From positions 1 through 22,712 of the forward strand of contig JANQFD010000160.1 of assembly GCA_028278005.1 (NCBI GenBank): a stretch of DNA of 22,712 bases. Direction: 5' to 3'. Shown piece after piece: positions 1-7,864 of this stretch. How positions within the stretch are numbered: position 1 is the stretch's first letter; every line of letters starts with the position of its first letter. The stretch comes from Chlorobium sp. (lineage in GTDB: Bacteria > Bacteroidota > Chlorobiia > Chlorobiales > Chlorobiaceae). The position numbers were made by a program, and so were the translations under genes. Below the pieces are notes generated by a model that was not told the DNA's origin, did not search any database, and saw nothing but the letters and a program-made list of their open reading frames with translations.

Positions 1-867
1 CTGGAAGAGTTCTTGCTGCCCAAAGTATTTCGAAATAAGTCTTTTCTTACAGCATCAGCCATTCGGGCTATTTCATACTCACTTCTGATAAGTGTTATAC
101 TGAGCTTGGTCGTATCTATTAAGAATTCGATAATTGAAGAAATAAGTTATCAAGAAGCACTATTTCAATTCCTGATTGGACCCTTATTCCAAAGAAGTTT
201 CATATTCAGTTTCGTATTTATAGTTGTCATACTTTTTGGTTTGCAAATTATTTTACTTGTTGGAAAGGGTAACTTTGTCAGATTAATCATAGGATCATAT
301 CACCAGCCCCGTGAAATATCAAGAATATTCATGTTTGCCGATTTAAAGAATTCGACATCAATAGCCGAAAAGCTGTCAAATAAAGCATTCAGTTCTTTGA
401 TTAGAGACTTCTACTACGATATATCAGATGCAATTTTCATGTTTGGTGGAGAAATCTACCAGTATGTTGGCGATGAAATAGTGATTGTCTGGCCATTTAG
501 AAATAAAGATTCAAACTGCATAAAGTGTTTTTTTAAGATGCAGGAAATCATCGAACAGAATAAAAGTAATTACCAATCAAAGTATGGTGTGGTTCCTGAA
601 TTTAAAGCGGGAATTCACGGCGGAAAGGTTATAGTGACAGAGGTTGGAAAACAAAAAAAAGAAATTGTTTATCATGGTGATGTTCTCAATACTACATCAA
701 GAATTGAAGGAAAATGTAATGGGCTTGGGCAAAAAATTCTGGTATCCGAGGATGTTTTGAATTTTATTGACCTTAACCAAGAATTTACTGTGGAGAAAAA
801 AGGAAATATTGAATTAAGAGGCAAGGTGGATAAACTAAACCTCTATGGAATAACAAAATGCAGGTGA
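1..867 (+). CDS. Membrane-anchored class III adenylate/guanylate cyclase, 5' end probably outside window
   Basis: The frame is open from base 1, and the first possible start inside the window is a TTG at 13 (284 residues), so the true start is probably upstream. Numbering from that TTG, hydrophobic segments at about residues 17-36 and 52-88 predict membrane anchoring, followed by a C-terminal cyclase catalytic domain. Metal-binding aspartates D110 (FADLKNST) and D154 (YVGDE) are present, as are the transition-state residues N226 and R230 (GDVLNTTSRIEG), so the enzyme is probably active and would make a cyclic nucleotide from ATP or GTP at the membrane. The usual substrate-selecting Lys and Asp appear to be Gln and Val by my alignment, so I cannot say cAMP or cGMP. 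The gene is visibly more A+T-rich than everything from 1741 onward, which suggests transfer. The fold is secure; the role is unknown. Confidence 0.85.
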   Translation: MEEFLLPKVFRNKSFLTASAIRAISYSLLISVILSLVVSIKNSIIEEISYQEALFQFLIGPLFQRSFIFSFVFIVVILFGLQIILLVGKGNFVRLIIGSYHQPREISRIFMFADLKNSTSIAEKLSNKAFSSLIRDFYYDISDAIFMFGGEIYQYVGDEIVIVWPFRNKDSNCIKCFFKMQEIIEQNKSNYQSKYGVVPEFKAGIHGGKVIVTEVGKQKKEIVYHGDVLNTTSRIEGKCNGLGQKILVSEDVLNFIDLNQEFTVEKKGNIELRGKVDKLNLYGITKCR

Positions 868-1358
868 ACGTAAGTGTTCGGCACAGGAGATAGATGAGAA
901 GACTGTCACGCCAAATCCAACTGTCGCTATTTCCTCAAACCGGCAGGCCTGATGCCATTGCCATTGTGCGAAAGAGATGCACACAGGACTTGGCATCGTT
1001 TCGTGTTTATCAACAGCTTCTACCGAATGTCCACTTTTATCCTCAGCCTGAAGAGCCATGCTGCTTCATCTTTGCACCGTGGAACGATGGGAAGGATGGT
1101 TGCCACATGCTCAGATGTTCCCCTGACCTATAGCAAATGAGAGTAAGTGGGATCAAACTCAACGAAGTTAGTAGACAGGAACGCAGAGTGGTATTAAGCG
1201 TGGGGTTATGCTTGATGTTAACAGTAGGTTTGGCGAAATTGTGAAGAAGTGTTGAACAGGCTGATTATCATTATCTTATATGTTTTTTTTCTATAGAATT
1301 ACAAGAAATTCTGTCGTGCAGATAATGAATAATGTTAGACCTACATAGGAGGCAAAAC
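868..1358. other. Long gap with no convincing gene
   Basis: About 490 bases separate the cyclase gene from the lipoprotein gene. Short open frames exist on both strands (for example 894-1133 plus and 835-1059 minus), but none has a ribosome site, a recognisable family or a hydrophobic pattern. An eight-T run at 1283-1290 is followed by a small inverted repeat, AGAATT (1295-1300) and AATTCT (1307-1312). The T run lies before the hairpin on the plus strand, so this is not a plus-strand intrinsic terminator. The stretch may be decayed coding sequence. Confidence 0.5.
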
Positions 1359-1712
1359 ATGAAGTCATTAATGAGTCTATCCTTGTTGCTCGTCATCGCA
1401 GCCTTCGCTGGGTGTGCATCTATCGACAAAACCATGGAGTCCTGGATGGGGCATCATCAGTCTGACCTGATCGCTAGATGGGGCCCCCCTAAGCGAGTGC
1501 TGAATGATGGTCAAGGCGGAATGATCTTTATGTTCCCCACTCGTTCATGTGCCCCAGCAGGCACTGCCAAGACTACTGTTACTGGTTCTGCCTACGGATC
1601 CGCGTATACCACGTATGGATCAGCCACAGGTCATAAGATTTACAATCCACAACCAAACGCTTCTTACAAGGCGTATAGGATGTTCTGGATTGACTCGAAT
1701 GGTGAGATATAG
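1359..1712 (+). CDS. Small secreted lipoprotein with premature stop near its C-terminus
   Basis: The start is ATG 1359, because a strong AGGAGG at 1347-1352 lies six bases ahead; the in-frame ATG at 1332 has no such site. The 117-residue product begins with a type II signal peptide ending in the lipobox FAGC, with C19 as the lipidated cysteine, so it should sit in the outer membrane or periplasm. The motif SWMGHHQSDLIARWGPP, a Gly/Ser/Thr/Tyr-rich middle and the segment YRMFWIDSNGEI resemble a small lipoprotein family that, from memory, usually ends in something like YRWxWKGL. Reading through the TAG at 1710-1712 adds RWSSKGL and then TGA at 1734-1736, so the stop appears to have removed a conserved tail by changing one Tyr codon. 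Function unknown. It ends tail to tail with proB. Confidence 0.75.
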   Translation: MKSLMSLSLLLVIAAFAGCASIDKTMESWMGHHQSDLIARWGPPKRVLNDGQGGMIFMFPTRSCAPAGTAKTTVTGSAYGSAYTTYGSATGHKIYNPQPNASYKAYRMFWIDSNGEI

Positions 1713-1740
1713 CGATGGTCTTCGAAGGGCTTGTGAATGA

Positions 1741-2826
1741 CTAGGGCATGATATAAAGATAGTCGTAATGAATGAGGGCCTTTTCACCCTTTTTCCCCAG
1801 CACCTCTTTTGTTTTCTCGGAGCCATATTGCGCCATGCCGTAACCGATGGCTTCACCGTTTTCAGAGCAGATCTTGATAATGTCCCCCTTGAAGAAGGTA
1901 CCGACGACGGATTCGATGCCTACGGGCAGAAGGCTATTCGCACGCTCCTGGGAACGCAGGGCGGCTTCCGCCCCCGCATTGATCAGGACAGCTCCTTTTT
2001 CAAGGCCCTCGCTATGTGCGATCCAGCGTTTGCGTCCATGAACTGTTTTTTGCGGAATGAACCGTGTTCCGACTTCTTTACCGCCGAGAATGTCAAGAAG
2101 AATGTTGTCGGTTTGTCCGTTGGCAATGTGGACGGTGATCCCGAAACGTGCGAGTTTGTGTGCGATATGGCATTTAGTCAGCATGCCGCCTCTGCCGAAT
2201 TCCGATTTTCCCGGTTTGATGTACTGATGAAAATGTTCTGTGGCGATGTCGATAGTGCTGATGACCTCTGAAGTGCTCTCTTCCTTTGTCATATCGAAAA
2301 GACCGTCGACATGAGACAGGATGATGTATGCGTCCACCTGCATCATGGAGGCGATCATTCCGGAAAGCTCGTCGTTATCCGTGAACATAAGCTCCGTTAC
2401 GGAGACGGCGTCGTTCTCGTTGATCACCGGAATGATGTTCTGTTCCAGAAGCGATGCAAGGCAGGTTCTGATGTTAAGGTAATGTAGCCGGTCGCGGAAG
2501 TCGCTTTTCGTGACCAGGATTTGCGCGATGTTCAGTCCGCATTGATCAAAAAGATCTGCATAGGTATTGATGAGTCTTATCTGGCCGGTTGAAGCAAGAA
2601 CCTGTCGCGAAGCAACAGGTGAAAGGCTGGACGGCAACCGGACGATTGAACGGCCGGCACCTACCGCGCCGGATGAAACAAGGAGTACTTCGATGCCCAG
2701 CTTTCGGAGCTCCGCGATCTGCGCAACAAGTTGGCAGAGTATCTCAAGATCCAGTTCACCCTGTTCATTGGTAATGACATTGGTGCCGACTTTGACGACT
2801 ATTTTGCGGTAGAGCGGTTCTGACAT
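1741..2826 (-). CDS. proB: Glutamate 5-kinase
   Basis: This enzyme phosphorylates L-glutamate with ATP to gamma-glutamyl phosphate, the committed cytoplasmic step of proline synthesis. The 361 residues are close to the usual length of about 367. The N-terminal amino-acid-kinase domain shows K12 in VVKVGTN, SSGAVGAG near residues 51-58, INENDAV and FGRGGMLTK. The C-terminal part from about residue 275 (KGAVLINAGA, GIESVVGTFFKGD) is a PUA domain, as in full-length bacterial ProB. The start is ATG at 2826, eight bases after the stop of the SMR gene on the same strand, so it is the last gene of the minus-strand run. proA is not next to it. Proline is a common compatible solute, which fits the channel and antiporter genes upstream. 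Confidence 0.97.
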   Translation of the reverse strand: MSEPLYRKIVVKVGTNVITNEQGELDLEILCQLVAQIAELRKLGIEVLLVSSGAVGAGRSIVRLPSSLSPVASRQVLASTGQIRLINTYADLFDQCGLNIAQILVTKSDFRDRLHYLNIRTCLASLLEQNIIPVINENDAVSVTELMFTDNDELSGMIASMMQVDAYIILSHVDGLFDMTKEESTSEVISTIDIATEHFHQYIKPGKSEFGRGGMLTKCHIAHKLARFGITVHIANGQTDNILLDILGGKEVGTRFIPQKTVHGRKRWIAHSEGLEKGAVLINAGAEAALRSQERANSLLPVGIESVVGTFFKGDIIKICSENGEAIGYGMAQYGSEKTKEVLGKKGEKALIHYDYLYIMP

Positions 2827-2834
2827 GGATGTTT

Positions 2835-3161
2835 TTAAAGCATTGAGCCCCGGCTGAGGTGCAGCCCGGCGACGCCGATGATGATCAAAAGCAGTGAAAG
2901 CAGTTTCAACATACCAATCGGTTCGTTAAACCATACAACCCCGACAAGAGTTATCAGTGCTGTCCCGATACCGGCCCAGACGGCATAGGTCATTCCCACA
3001 GGAAGTACTTTCAGTGCCAGCGTGAGAAATGTAAAACTACAGCCGTAAAAAATAAAGATCGAAAGCGAAGGAAGGGGTTTCGAGAATCCTTCCGAGAGTT
3101 TCATGGCTGTCGTACCCGCAACTTCCAGCAGAATAGCGGCTGAGAGGTAAATCCAGTGCAT
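2835..3161 (-). CDS. Small multidrug resistance (SMR/EmrE-type) transporter
   Basis: This is a 108-residue, four-helix inner-membrane protein. SMR proteins work as dimers that exchange protons for cationic or guanidinium-type compounds. The essential membrane Glu is E13 (AILLEVAGTTAMKLSEGF), and GMTYAVWAGIGTALI carries the conserved Tyr/Trp binding region; the sequence looks closer to EmrE/Qac than to the guanidinium subtype. The frame continues upstream to 3248, but ATG 3161 gives the family N-terminus (MHWIYLSAAI) and lies 13 bases past the stop of the antiporter gene; the upstream extension overlaps that gene and is hydrophilic. No strong ribosome site is visible, so translational coupling is likely. 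Substrate is not predictable. Confidence 0.9.
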   Translation of the reverse strand: MHWIYLSAAILLEVAGTTAMKLSEGFSKPLPSLSIFIFYGCSFTFLTLALKVLPVGMTYAVWAGIGTALITLVGVVWFNEPIGMLKLLSLLLIIIGVAGLHLSRGSML

Positions 3162-3174
3162 TGTATACAATACT

Positions 3175-4443
3175 TTACGTTTGCATGGCGCCTGTTTTCT
3201 TGTCGTTTTCCATTCCGTCTCTGTGTCTGCTTTCATAGTAATAGACAAACACCGACATCAGGAGGTTGCTGGCCAGAATCACTGCAAATACAGTCGGGAG
3301 AAGCATCTCTGAGGTGACTACTTTGCTGTCCAGAACGATAAAAGCCATAACGGCGGTTGCAAGTCCTCTGGGAATAAGGCTGAGTGTCGATGAAATATGT
3401 GCACTCCGGAGAGAGGGTGAAAGCGGCCTGACAAGATTGACTGTGGTCGCGCGGCTGATGAAAAAGATGCCGAGTATAGCCGCGGCCATCAGGAGAACGT
3501 CCTGGGTGAACAGGTTGAAATCCAGCAGCAGTCCGATATACACAAAGAAAAAGGTTCTCACCAGAAAGGTAAGCTCGGCATTTATTTTTTTTACCACCTC
3601 GTCGAGTTCGAAATCTTCGATATTGAGCGTGCTGTTGATTTTTGCGAGAAATGACTGGGATTTTGCCGCGAGCATTTTGCTGTTGCCGAGCAGTATGCCG
3701 AAGGCCAGAATGGTTATGGCCGCTTCACCGCCTAAAAAATCGGTCAGGGTGTAGAGAAGCAGGACGAATCCCAGTGTCAGCATGTACGCCAGATTCTGTT
3801 TGCTGAAGTAGCCCATGAAACGGCTCCAGACAAGGCCGCTGAATGCAGCAAGAAGAATCGATATGCCAATGCTGACAAGGATGTGGCTGAGGATTGAGGC
3901 TTCTTCAATATGCCCGGGCTCACGCAGGATATTGATGTAGATAATGACGGAGATGACCGTAAGGACTTCGCTTATAACCGCTTCGAGGGTTAGCAGTGTT
4001 TTCAGGTTTTTTGTGATAGTGAGCCTTGGCAGCACCGGCAGAATTACCGCCGGGCTTGTTCCGCCGAATATAAAGCCGTAAAGAAGGGCTTGTGTCATTT
4101 CCATCTGGAACAGAATAAGGCAGAGGGCGGTAATACCGGCTGCCGCAAGAGCGAACGATAGAAATCCCAAGAGCAGGGCGGAAGAGAACTGGCGTATCGC
4201 AAGATCAAATTCCAGATCGAGGCCGCCTTCGAAAAGAATGAGAATAAGAGCGAATGTTCCGAAATACGGAGCTATTTCAAGGAAAATGTCGCTTTTCAGG
4301 ATATGTGTGACGGGGCCGAGCACTATTCCCGCCAGCATGAGAATGACCGGGGTGGGGATCTTGGTTTTTGTAAACAGAAAGTCGCCGACAACCCCAAGCA
4401 CTATGATTCCGCCGATCAACGCGGCGAAAAGGGATACATCCAT
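3175..4443 (-). CDS. Cation:proton antiporter, NhaP/CPA family membrane protein
   Basis: This is a predicted inner-membrane antiporter exchanging H+ for Na+ or K+. The 422 residues from ATG 4443 form about 12 hydrophobic segments, beginning with MDVSLFAALIGG and including KIPTPVILMLAGIVLGP, LILFEGGLDLEFD and GGTSPAVILPVLPRL, the typical CPA core features. After these comes LEAVISEVLTV, where related proteins that I recall have an Asp in the ion-binding helix; here the acid seems to be Glu. A TTG at 4506 would add 21 hydrophilic residues. I prefer 4443 because the first helix follows at once, although neither start has a good ribosome site. The protein lacks the C-terminal nucleotide-binding (RCK/TrkA) domain of Kef proteins. 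Ion specificity is unknown. Confidence 0.88.
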   Translation of the reverse strand: MDVSLFAALIGGIIVLGVVGDFLFTKTKIPTPVILMLAGIVLGPVTHILKSDIFLEIAPYFGTFALILILFEGGLDLEFDLAIRQFSSALLLGFLSFALAAAGITALCLILFQMEMTQALLYGFIFGGTSPAVILPVLPRLTITKNLKTLLTLEAVISEVLTVISVIIYINILREPGHIEEASILSHILVSIGISILLAAFSGLVWSRFMGYFSKQNLAYMLTLGFVLLLYTLTDFLGGEAAITILAFGILLGNSKMLAAKSQSFLAKINSTLNIEDFELDEVVKKINAELTFLVRTFFFVYIGLLLDFNLFTQDVLLMAAAILGIFFISRATTVNLVRPLSPSLRSAHISSTLSLIPRGLATAVMAFIVLDSKVVTSEMLLPTVFAVILASNLLMSVFVYYYESRHRDGMENDKKTGAMQT

Positions 4444-4560
4444 TTCCAGGCAGGTTGTTATTACATTTTCGCCGTTTTTCCTTGTCGCTCGCAGACGCTC
4501 CGTCAATCGGTTCGGAGGGGAGCCGTTACCGCAATCTCATAAAGAGTAAGCGGAGCAGGG

Positions 4561-5085
4561 TCATGACGCAGAGGGACAAGAATCGTCAACAGATTTTCTT
4601 TCACAATGGTGGTGTTCTGCTTCTTCACGGCATTTTGCAAACACCTGAAGGCTGAAGCTCCCGAGCGTGAAACCGTTCTTCTCGCATAGTTTTTCAAGGA
4701 TATCGTTCAGTTTGTCATTGTGAACTTCGACAACCCTGTCACATTGTTCGCAGATAATGTGCAGATGGTTGTCCACTCCATAAGATTTTTCGTAATGCGT
4801 GTGTTTATGACCCAGGTCGATCTTGTTGACAAGATGAAACTTGAAAAGCAGGTCGAGGGTATGATAGACCGTGGCTCTGGATATGCTGACGCCTTTTTTC
4901 TTGAGGCGGACAAATATTTCGTCAGCGTCCAGGTGACTGTCTGATTCATAGATCTCACGTATAACGGTCAGTCTTTCCGTGGTACACCTGTAACCTTCTT
5001 CTTTCATCGAGGCTTTGAAAACAGATTCCGCCTGCTGGGCTTGCTCGGCAAGCTTCTTTCGACCTTTTTTCTTGGTTGATACCAT
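4561..5085 (-). CDS. Fur-family metal-responsive transcriptional regulator
   Basis: The 174 residues match the Fur/PerR/Zur fold: a basic N-terminal tail, then a winged helix in which GVSISRATVYHTLDLL (about 65-80) is the recognition helix, then a metal-binding dimerisation domain. H51, the HKHTHYE segment, H107/H109 and the CEQC pair C112/C115 are visible metal ligands. Glu at position 120 (VVEVH) is more like Fur than PerR, which usually has Asp there. The second structural-zinc cysteine pair is unusual: C152 and C161 are nine apart with three consecutive histidines (158-160) between them. It lies 16 bases after the channel gene stop and 117 bases before the antiporter. Metal and targets are not predictable, and no clear Fur box is seen nearby. 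Confidence 0.93.
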   Translation of the reverse strand: MVSTKKKGRKKLAEQAQQAESVFKASMKEEGYRCTTERLTVIREIYESDSHLDADEIFVRLKKKGVSISRATVYHTLDLLFKFHLVNKIDLGHKHTHYEKSYGVDNHLHIICEQCDRVVEVHNDKLNDILEKLCEKNGFTLGSFSLQVFAKCREEAEHHHCERKSVDDSCPSAS

Positions 5086-5101
5086 ATATGAAGGATAAAA
5101 G

Positions 5102-6763
5102 TTACATGTATTTCTCTGCCATCAGCTTATCCTGAACATTTTGGCAGAGTTTTGAAAAAACTGCCTCCAGATGGTCTATATCCCGGGTATTTGCTCTGAG
5201 CACGTAGACGAACATGCCGTCCTTGCTTCCGGACCTGAAGAAAAGCGGTTTCGGATCGAGCATGATGCCGTCGGTTCCAAGCGCGGCATTGACAACGAGC
5301 TCCCGAAGCTCTTCTTTTCTCGTATGTTGCCTGAGGGCAAACGTAAACTCGAGCGAAAGATGTCCGTTTTTCTGAACAGATTCGGTGTAATTTACAATTT
5401 TTGAGCGAAATGCAGCTTTGTTCGGAATAACGACGATTTCCTGACGAAGGTTTCTGATGCGGGTGACAAGGAGTCCCTTGTAAATGATGGTTCCTTTGAT
5501 TTCTCCGAGCATAACCCGGTCCCCGACCCGGAAAGAGCCGGTGTAGTTGAGCATGATGCCGCTGATAATATTCTGGACGGTAGGAACGGACCCGAGTGAA
5601 AAAGTCAACCCCAGAATAATTGCGAAAGCAAGAGCGGCAGGGCTGTTTGCAAGAGGGAGCGACGCAAACAGCAAAAACAACAGCATGACGTAAATGACGA
5701 TCTTGACAATTTTTCTCGTTGGTTCCGCCCATTCGGCTTCGAATCCGACAAACTTCAGCTCGCCTTTGGCAATATTACTGAAAATAATATCGCTGAACTG
5801 ACCGAGATAGCGTGTAATGGTGATCAGGATGATAATCACGATCACGTTGGGGATCAGTGTGACAAATTCGGCTAAAAGCTTTTTTGCGGGCTCAAGAACG
5901 AAAGCAAGCAGGTTTGTCGACAGGTCCTCCGTCCAGGGGAAAAAGCTGAGTACCGTTGTGAGATAGGCATAGATCAAAAGGATTTTCACGAACAGCTCGG
6001 CTATCCTGCTCAACCAGCTGAACCCCGATGCAAGATGGTCGGGAGAAAGAAGCTGTATAAGCTTGTTCTGGCTGTTGGAGCTGTGGTGTAGCCTGATTTT
6101 CTGTATCCATCCGTCCATAAGCGTAAAGAAACTGTTCAGATAGTGCCAGAAAACAGCAAGAGCAACAAGGAGTGCCAGCGATTTGAGGACGCTAAGCAAA
6201 ATGTTGCGCCCGCTGGTTTCCTCCCTGAATTTTTCCGCCTGGGTTGAAATAATCGTCAGTACGGTGTCGGCAAGTTCATTTCGAGACATATTCTCGGCAG
6301 CAGCATCTTCGTCACTGAAGGCGGCAATGATGTTTTGCGGGGTTTTTATTGCGGTCAGTGTTTCGCCCTCGACAATCGTGAGTGAATCGACATGGCTCGA
6401 CGAGCGGAAAAAATCCGTCAATAACCTGGAAGTCTGTTCCGCCCTTTGAAGAGGTTCGATATTTGCTATTGTACCATAAAGACGAAAAACTTCATTGCTG
6501 TTTACCGTGACGGGAAAACCTCCCTGTTGTTTCAATGAATCGGAAAACGCTTTTATCACATCCTTGTCGTCGATCCGTACCGGCCCGTTTGATTCGGCTT
6601 CAGTTGCAAGACTGTCATCGACAGTTTCGTTTTTTACGGATATTCCGGTGCCGCTCTGCACTGCACTGGAATCGGCAGCGGCAAAGCTTGCTTCTCCATG
6701 GAGGAAGAACAAGGAACAAAGGAAGAGAAGGAAAAGAGATTTCATGACAAGCTTGAGTAACAT
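5102..6763 (-). CDS. MscS-family mechanosensitive ion channel with large periplasmic N-terminus
   Basis: This 553-residue protein should open under membrane tension and release solutes during hypo-osmotic shock. It starts with a signal-like hydrophobic stretch (KSLFLLFLCSLFFLHGEA). A hydrophilic domain of about 150 residues follows, then several transmembrane segments from about residue 190 to 390. The MscS pore and beta domain includes FSLGSVPTVQNIISGIM (about 380-396) and FRVGDRVMLGEIKGTI (about 405-420), where GDRV and VVIPN are typical of MscS. The start is ATG 6763; a TTG at 6769 and an ATG at 6745 are alternatives, none with a clear ribosome site. It is the first gene of the minus-strand run and has a long upstream leader with a strong inverted repeat. 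It is much larger than E. coli MscS (286 residues), like other extended family members. Confidence 0.92.
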   Translation of the reverse strand: MLLKLVMKSLFLLFLCSLFFLHGEASFAAADSSAVQSGTGISVKNETVDDSLATEAESNGPVRIDDKDVIKAFSDSLKQQGGFPVTVNSNEVFRLYGTIANIEPLQRAEQTSRLLTDFFRSSSHVDSLTIVEGETLTAIKTPQNIIAAFSDEDAAAENMSRNELADTVLTIISTQAEKFREETSGRNILLSVLKSLALLVALAVFWHYLNSFFTLMDGWIQKIRLHHSSNSQNKLIQLLSPDHLASGFSWLSRIAELFVKILLIYAYLTTVLSFFPWTEDLSTNLLAFVLEPAKKLLAEFVTLIPNVIVIIILITITRYLGQFSDIIFSNIAKGELKFVGFEAEWAEPTRKIVKIVIYVMLLFLLFASLPLANSPAALAFAIILGLTFSLGSVPTVQNIISGIMLNYTGSFRVGDRVMLGEIKGTIIYKGLLVTRIRNLRQEIVVIPNKAAFRSKIVNYTESVQKNGHLSLEFTFALRQHTRKEELRELVVNAALGTDGIMLDPKPLFFRSGSKDGMFVYVLRANTRDIDHLEAVFSKLCQNVQDKLMAEKYM

Positions 6764-7176
6764 ATGCAAGGGTTAAACTGATCACATCGGTTCGGTGTTG
6801 CCGTGGCCGGCTGAACGAACACATCACGTGTTTTCGTTCAGTCGGCACTAAACGTAGGAAATAGTACCTAATTTAGTTAAAATTAATCCGATATTGTCAA
6901 ATTCCATGAACGGGGTTTCCGGAAAGTTGTTTTTCCCGAAGCATGTATAGCGACATCTGAAGCCTCCGGCAGGTTTTCTGAAAACAGGTTGCCTGGTAGA
7001 AAGCGGACAGCAACTTTTTACCATGTGCCCGGGTTTGAAATGTTGTGTACGGCTCACGTCAGGGCTGCCGGAAAGGAATGATAAACGGGTTGAACAAATC
7101 CGGGAGAACGTTGGAAAAAACAGATATCGTGATTGTTATGCTATTCAGGAAAAATTGAAGTACTCAACGCAGCAAA
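6764..7176. other. Divergent intergenic region between the channel gene and def
   Basis: About 410 bases hold the leaders of two divergent units. It contains the inverted repeat at 6806-6846 and, on the minus strand, a TTGACA at 6900-6895 followed by A/T-rich sequence with poor -10 matches (AACTAA after 16 bases, TAAATT after 19). That is only a weak candidate promoter for the channel run. No gene, tRNA or clear terminator is seen in the rest (6901-7176), and no def promoter could be picked with confidence. Confidence 0.4.
6806..6846. repeat. Strong inverted repeat in the channel-gene leader
   Basis: The left arm at 6806-6822 and the right arm at 6828-6846 share CTGAACGAA/TTCGTTCAG and CAC/GTG, with a two-base bulge in the right arm and one mismatch near the base; the loop ATCAC lies at 6823-6827. 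No T run follows on either strand, so it is not a standard intrinsic terminator. It lies between the possible minus-strand promoter near 6900 and the channel start at 6763, so it would form in that leader RNA, or it could be a protein-binding palindrome. Confidence 0.7.
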
Positions 7177-7737
7177 ATGATATTACCGATAAACACCTAT
7201 AGTGACGAAGTATTGCGCAGGAAAGCAAAACCCTTGAAAACAATCGACACAGAGCTTGAAGAGCTTATTGGAAATATGTTCGAAACCATGCGGAATGCGG
7301 AAGGGATAGGACTGGCGGCTCCACAGGTGGGTGTTTCGCTTCGTTTGCTTGTTACGGACATTTCCATTGCGGATGGTTACGAAGGAGCTTCTCCAATGGT
7401 CGTTATCAATCCGCATATTCTTGCCGTCAGGGGCCTGAACACAATGGATGAAGGGTGTTTGAGCATTCCTGAGGTCAGTGGCGAAGTTGTCCGCCCTTCC
7501 GTGATAGAGTTGAAATACCGTGATGAATATTTTGAAGAGCGTATCGGAGAGTTTGACAAGCTCGCGGCGCGGGTTTTGCTGCATGAGATTGACCATCTTG
7601 ACGGAACACTCTTTGTAGATCGATTGCAACGGCGAGACCGCAGAAAAGCCCAGAAAAATCTTGATGCAATAACTCGCGGTGAGGTGACGACAGGCTACCC
7701 TGTGGCTTTGCATGAAGCGTATGGAGGGGTAAAGTGA
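7177..7737 (+). CDS. def: Peptide deformylase
   Basis: Peptide deformylase removes the formyl group from the N-terminal Met of new proteins at the ribosome exit. The 186 residues contain all three signature motifs: GIGLAAPQVG near residue 44, EGCLS with metal ligand C94, and HEIDH with ligands H136 and H140 and catalytic E137. The start at 7177 gives the usual MILPINTYSDEVLR-type N-terminus. It is followed 127 bases later by fmt, which adds the group that def removes; this pairing is common in bacteria. The C-terminal tail of about 20 residues past the core is ordinary for the family. Confidence 0.98.
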   Translation: MILPINTYSDEVLRRKAKPLKTIDTELEELIGNMFETMRNAEGIGLAAPQVGVSLRLLVTDISIADGYEGASPMVVINPHILAVRGLNTMDEGCLSIPEVSGEVVRPSVIELKYRDEYFEERIGEFDKLAARVLLHEIDHLDGTLFVDRLQRRDRRKAQKNLDAITRGEVTTGYPVALHEAYGGVK

Positions 7738-7864
7738 GAGAGACGGTTCTTCCCCTTACCGCTATGAATGTATTCTCCGATTCAATTGCATCGTTTTGCC
7801 GATCATGCCGGGACACTTTCTTGATGGAATCGGGACTCATGACACGTAACAGAGGTACCCTTCA

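Noticed and set aside
835..1140. Open frames on both strands in the gap after the cyclase gene
   Set aside because: No ribosome site, no family resemblance and overlapping frames on both strands; better described as a gap or decayed sequence.
1283..1312. T run plus small hairpin as a terminator
   Set aside because: The T run precedes the hairpin on the plus strand, and on the minus strand the stem is only six A+T-rich base pairs.
1157..1340. Integron attC-like core sites, ACTCAAC (1157-1163) and GTTAGAC (1334-1340), ahead of the lipoprotein
   Set aside because: The spacing is long for an attC site, no internal L boxes or strong imperfect palindrome was seen, and there is no integrase in the window; short degenerate cores occur by chance.
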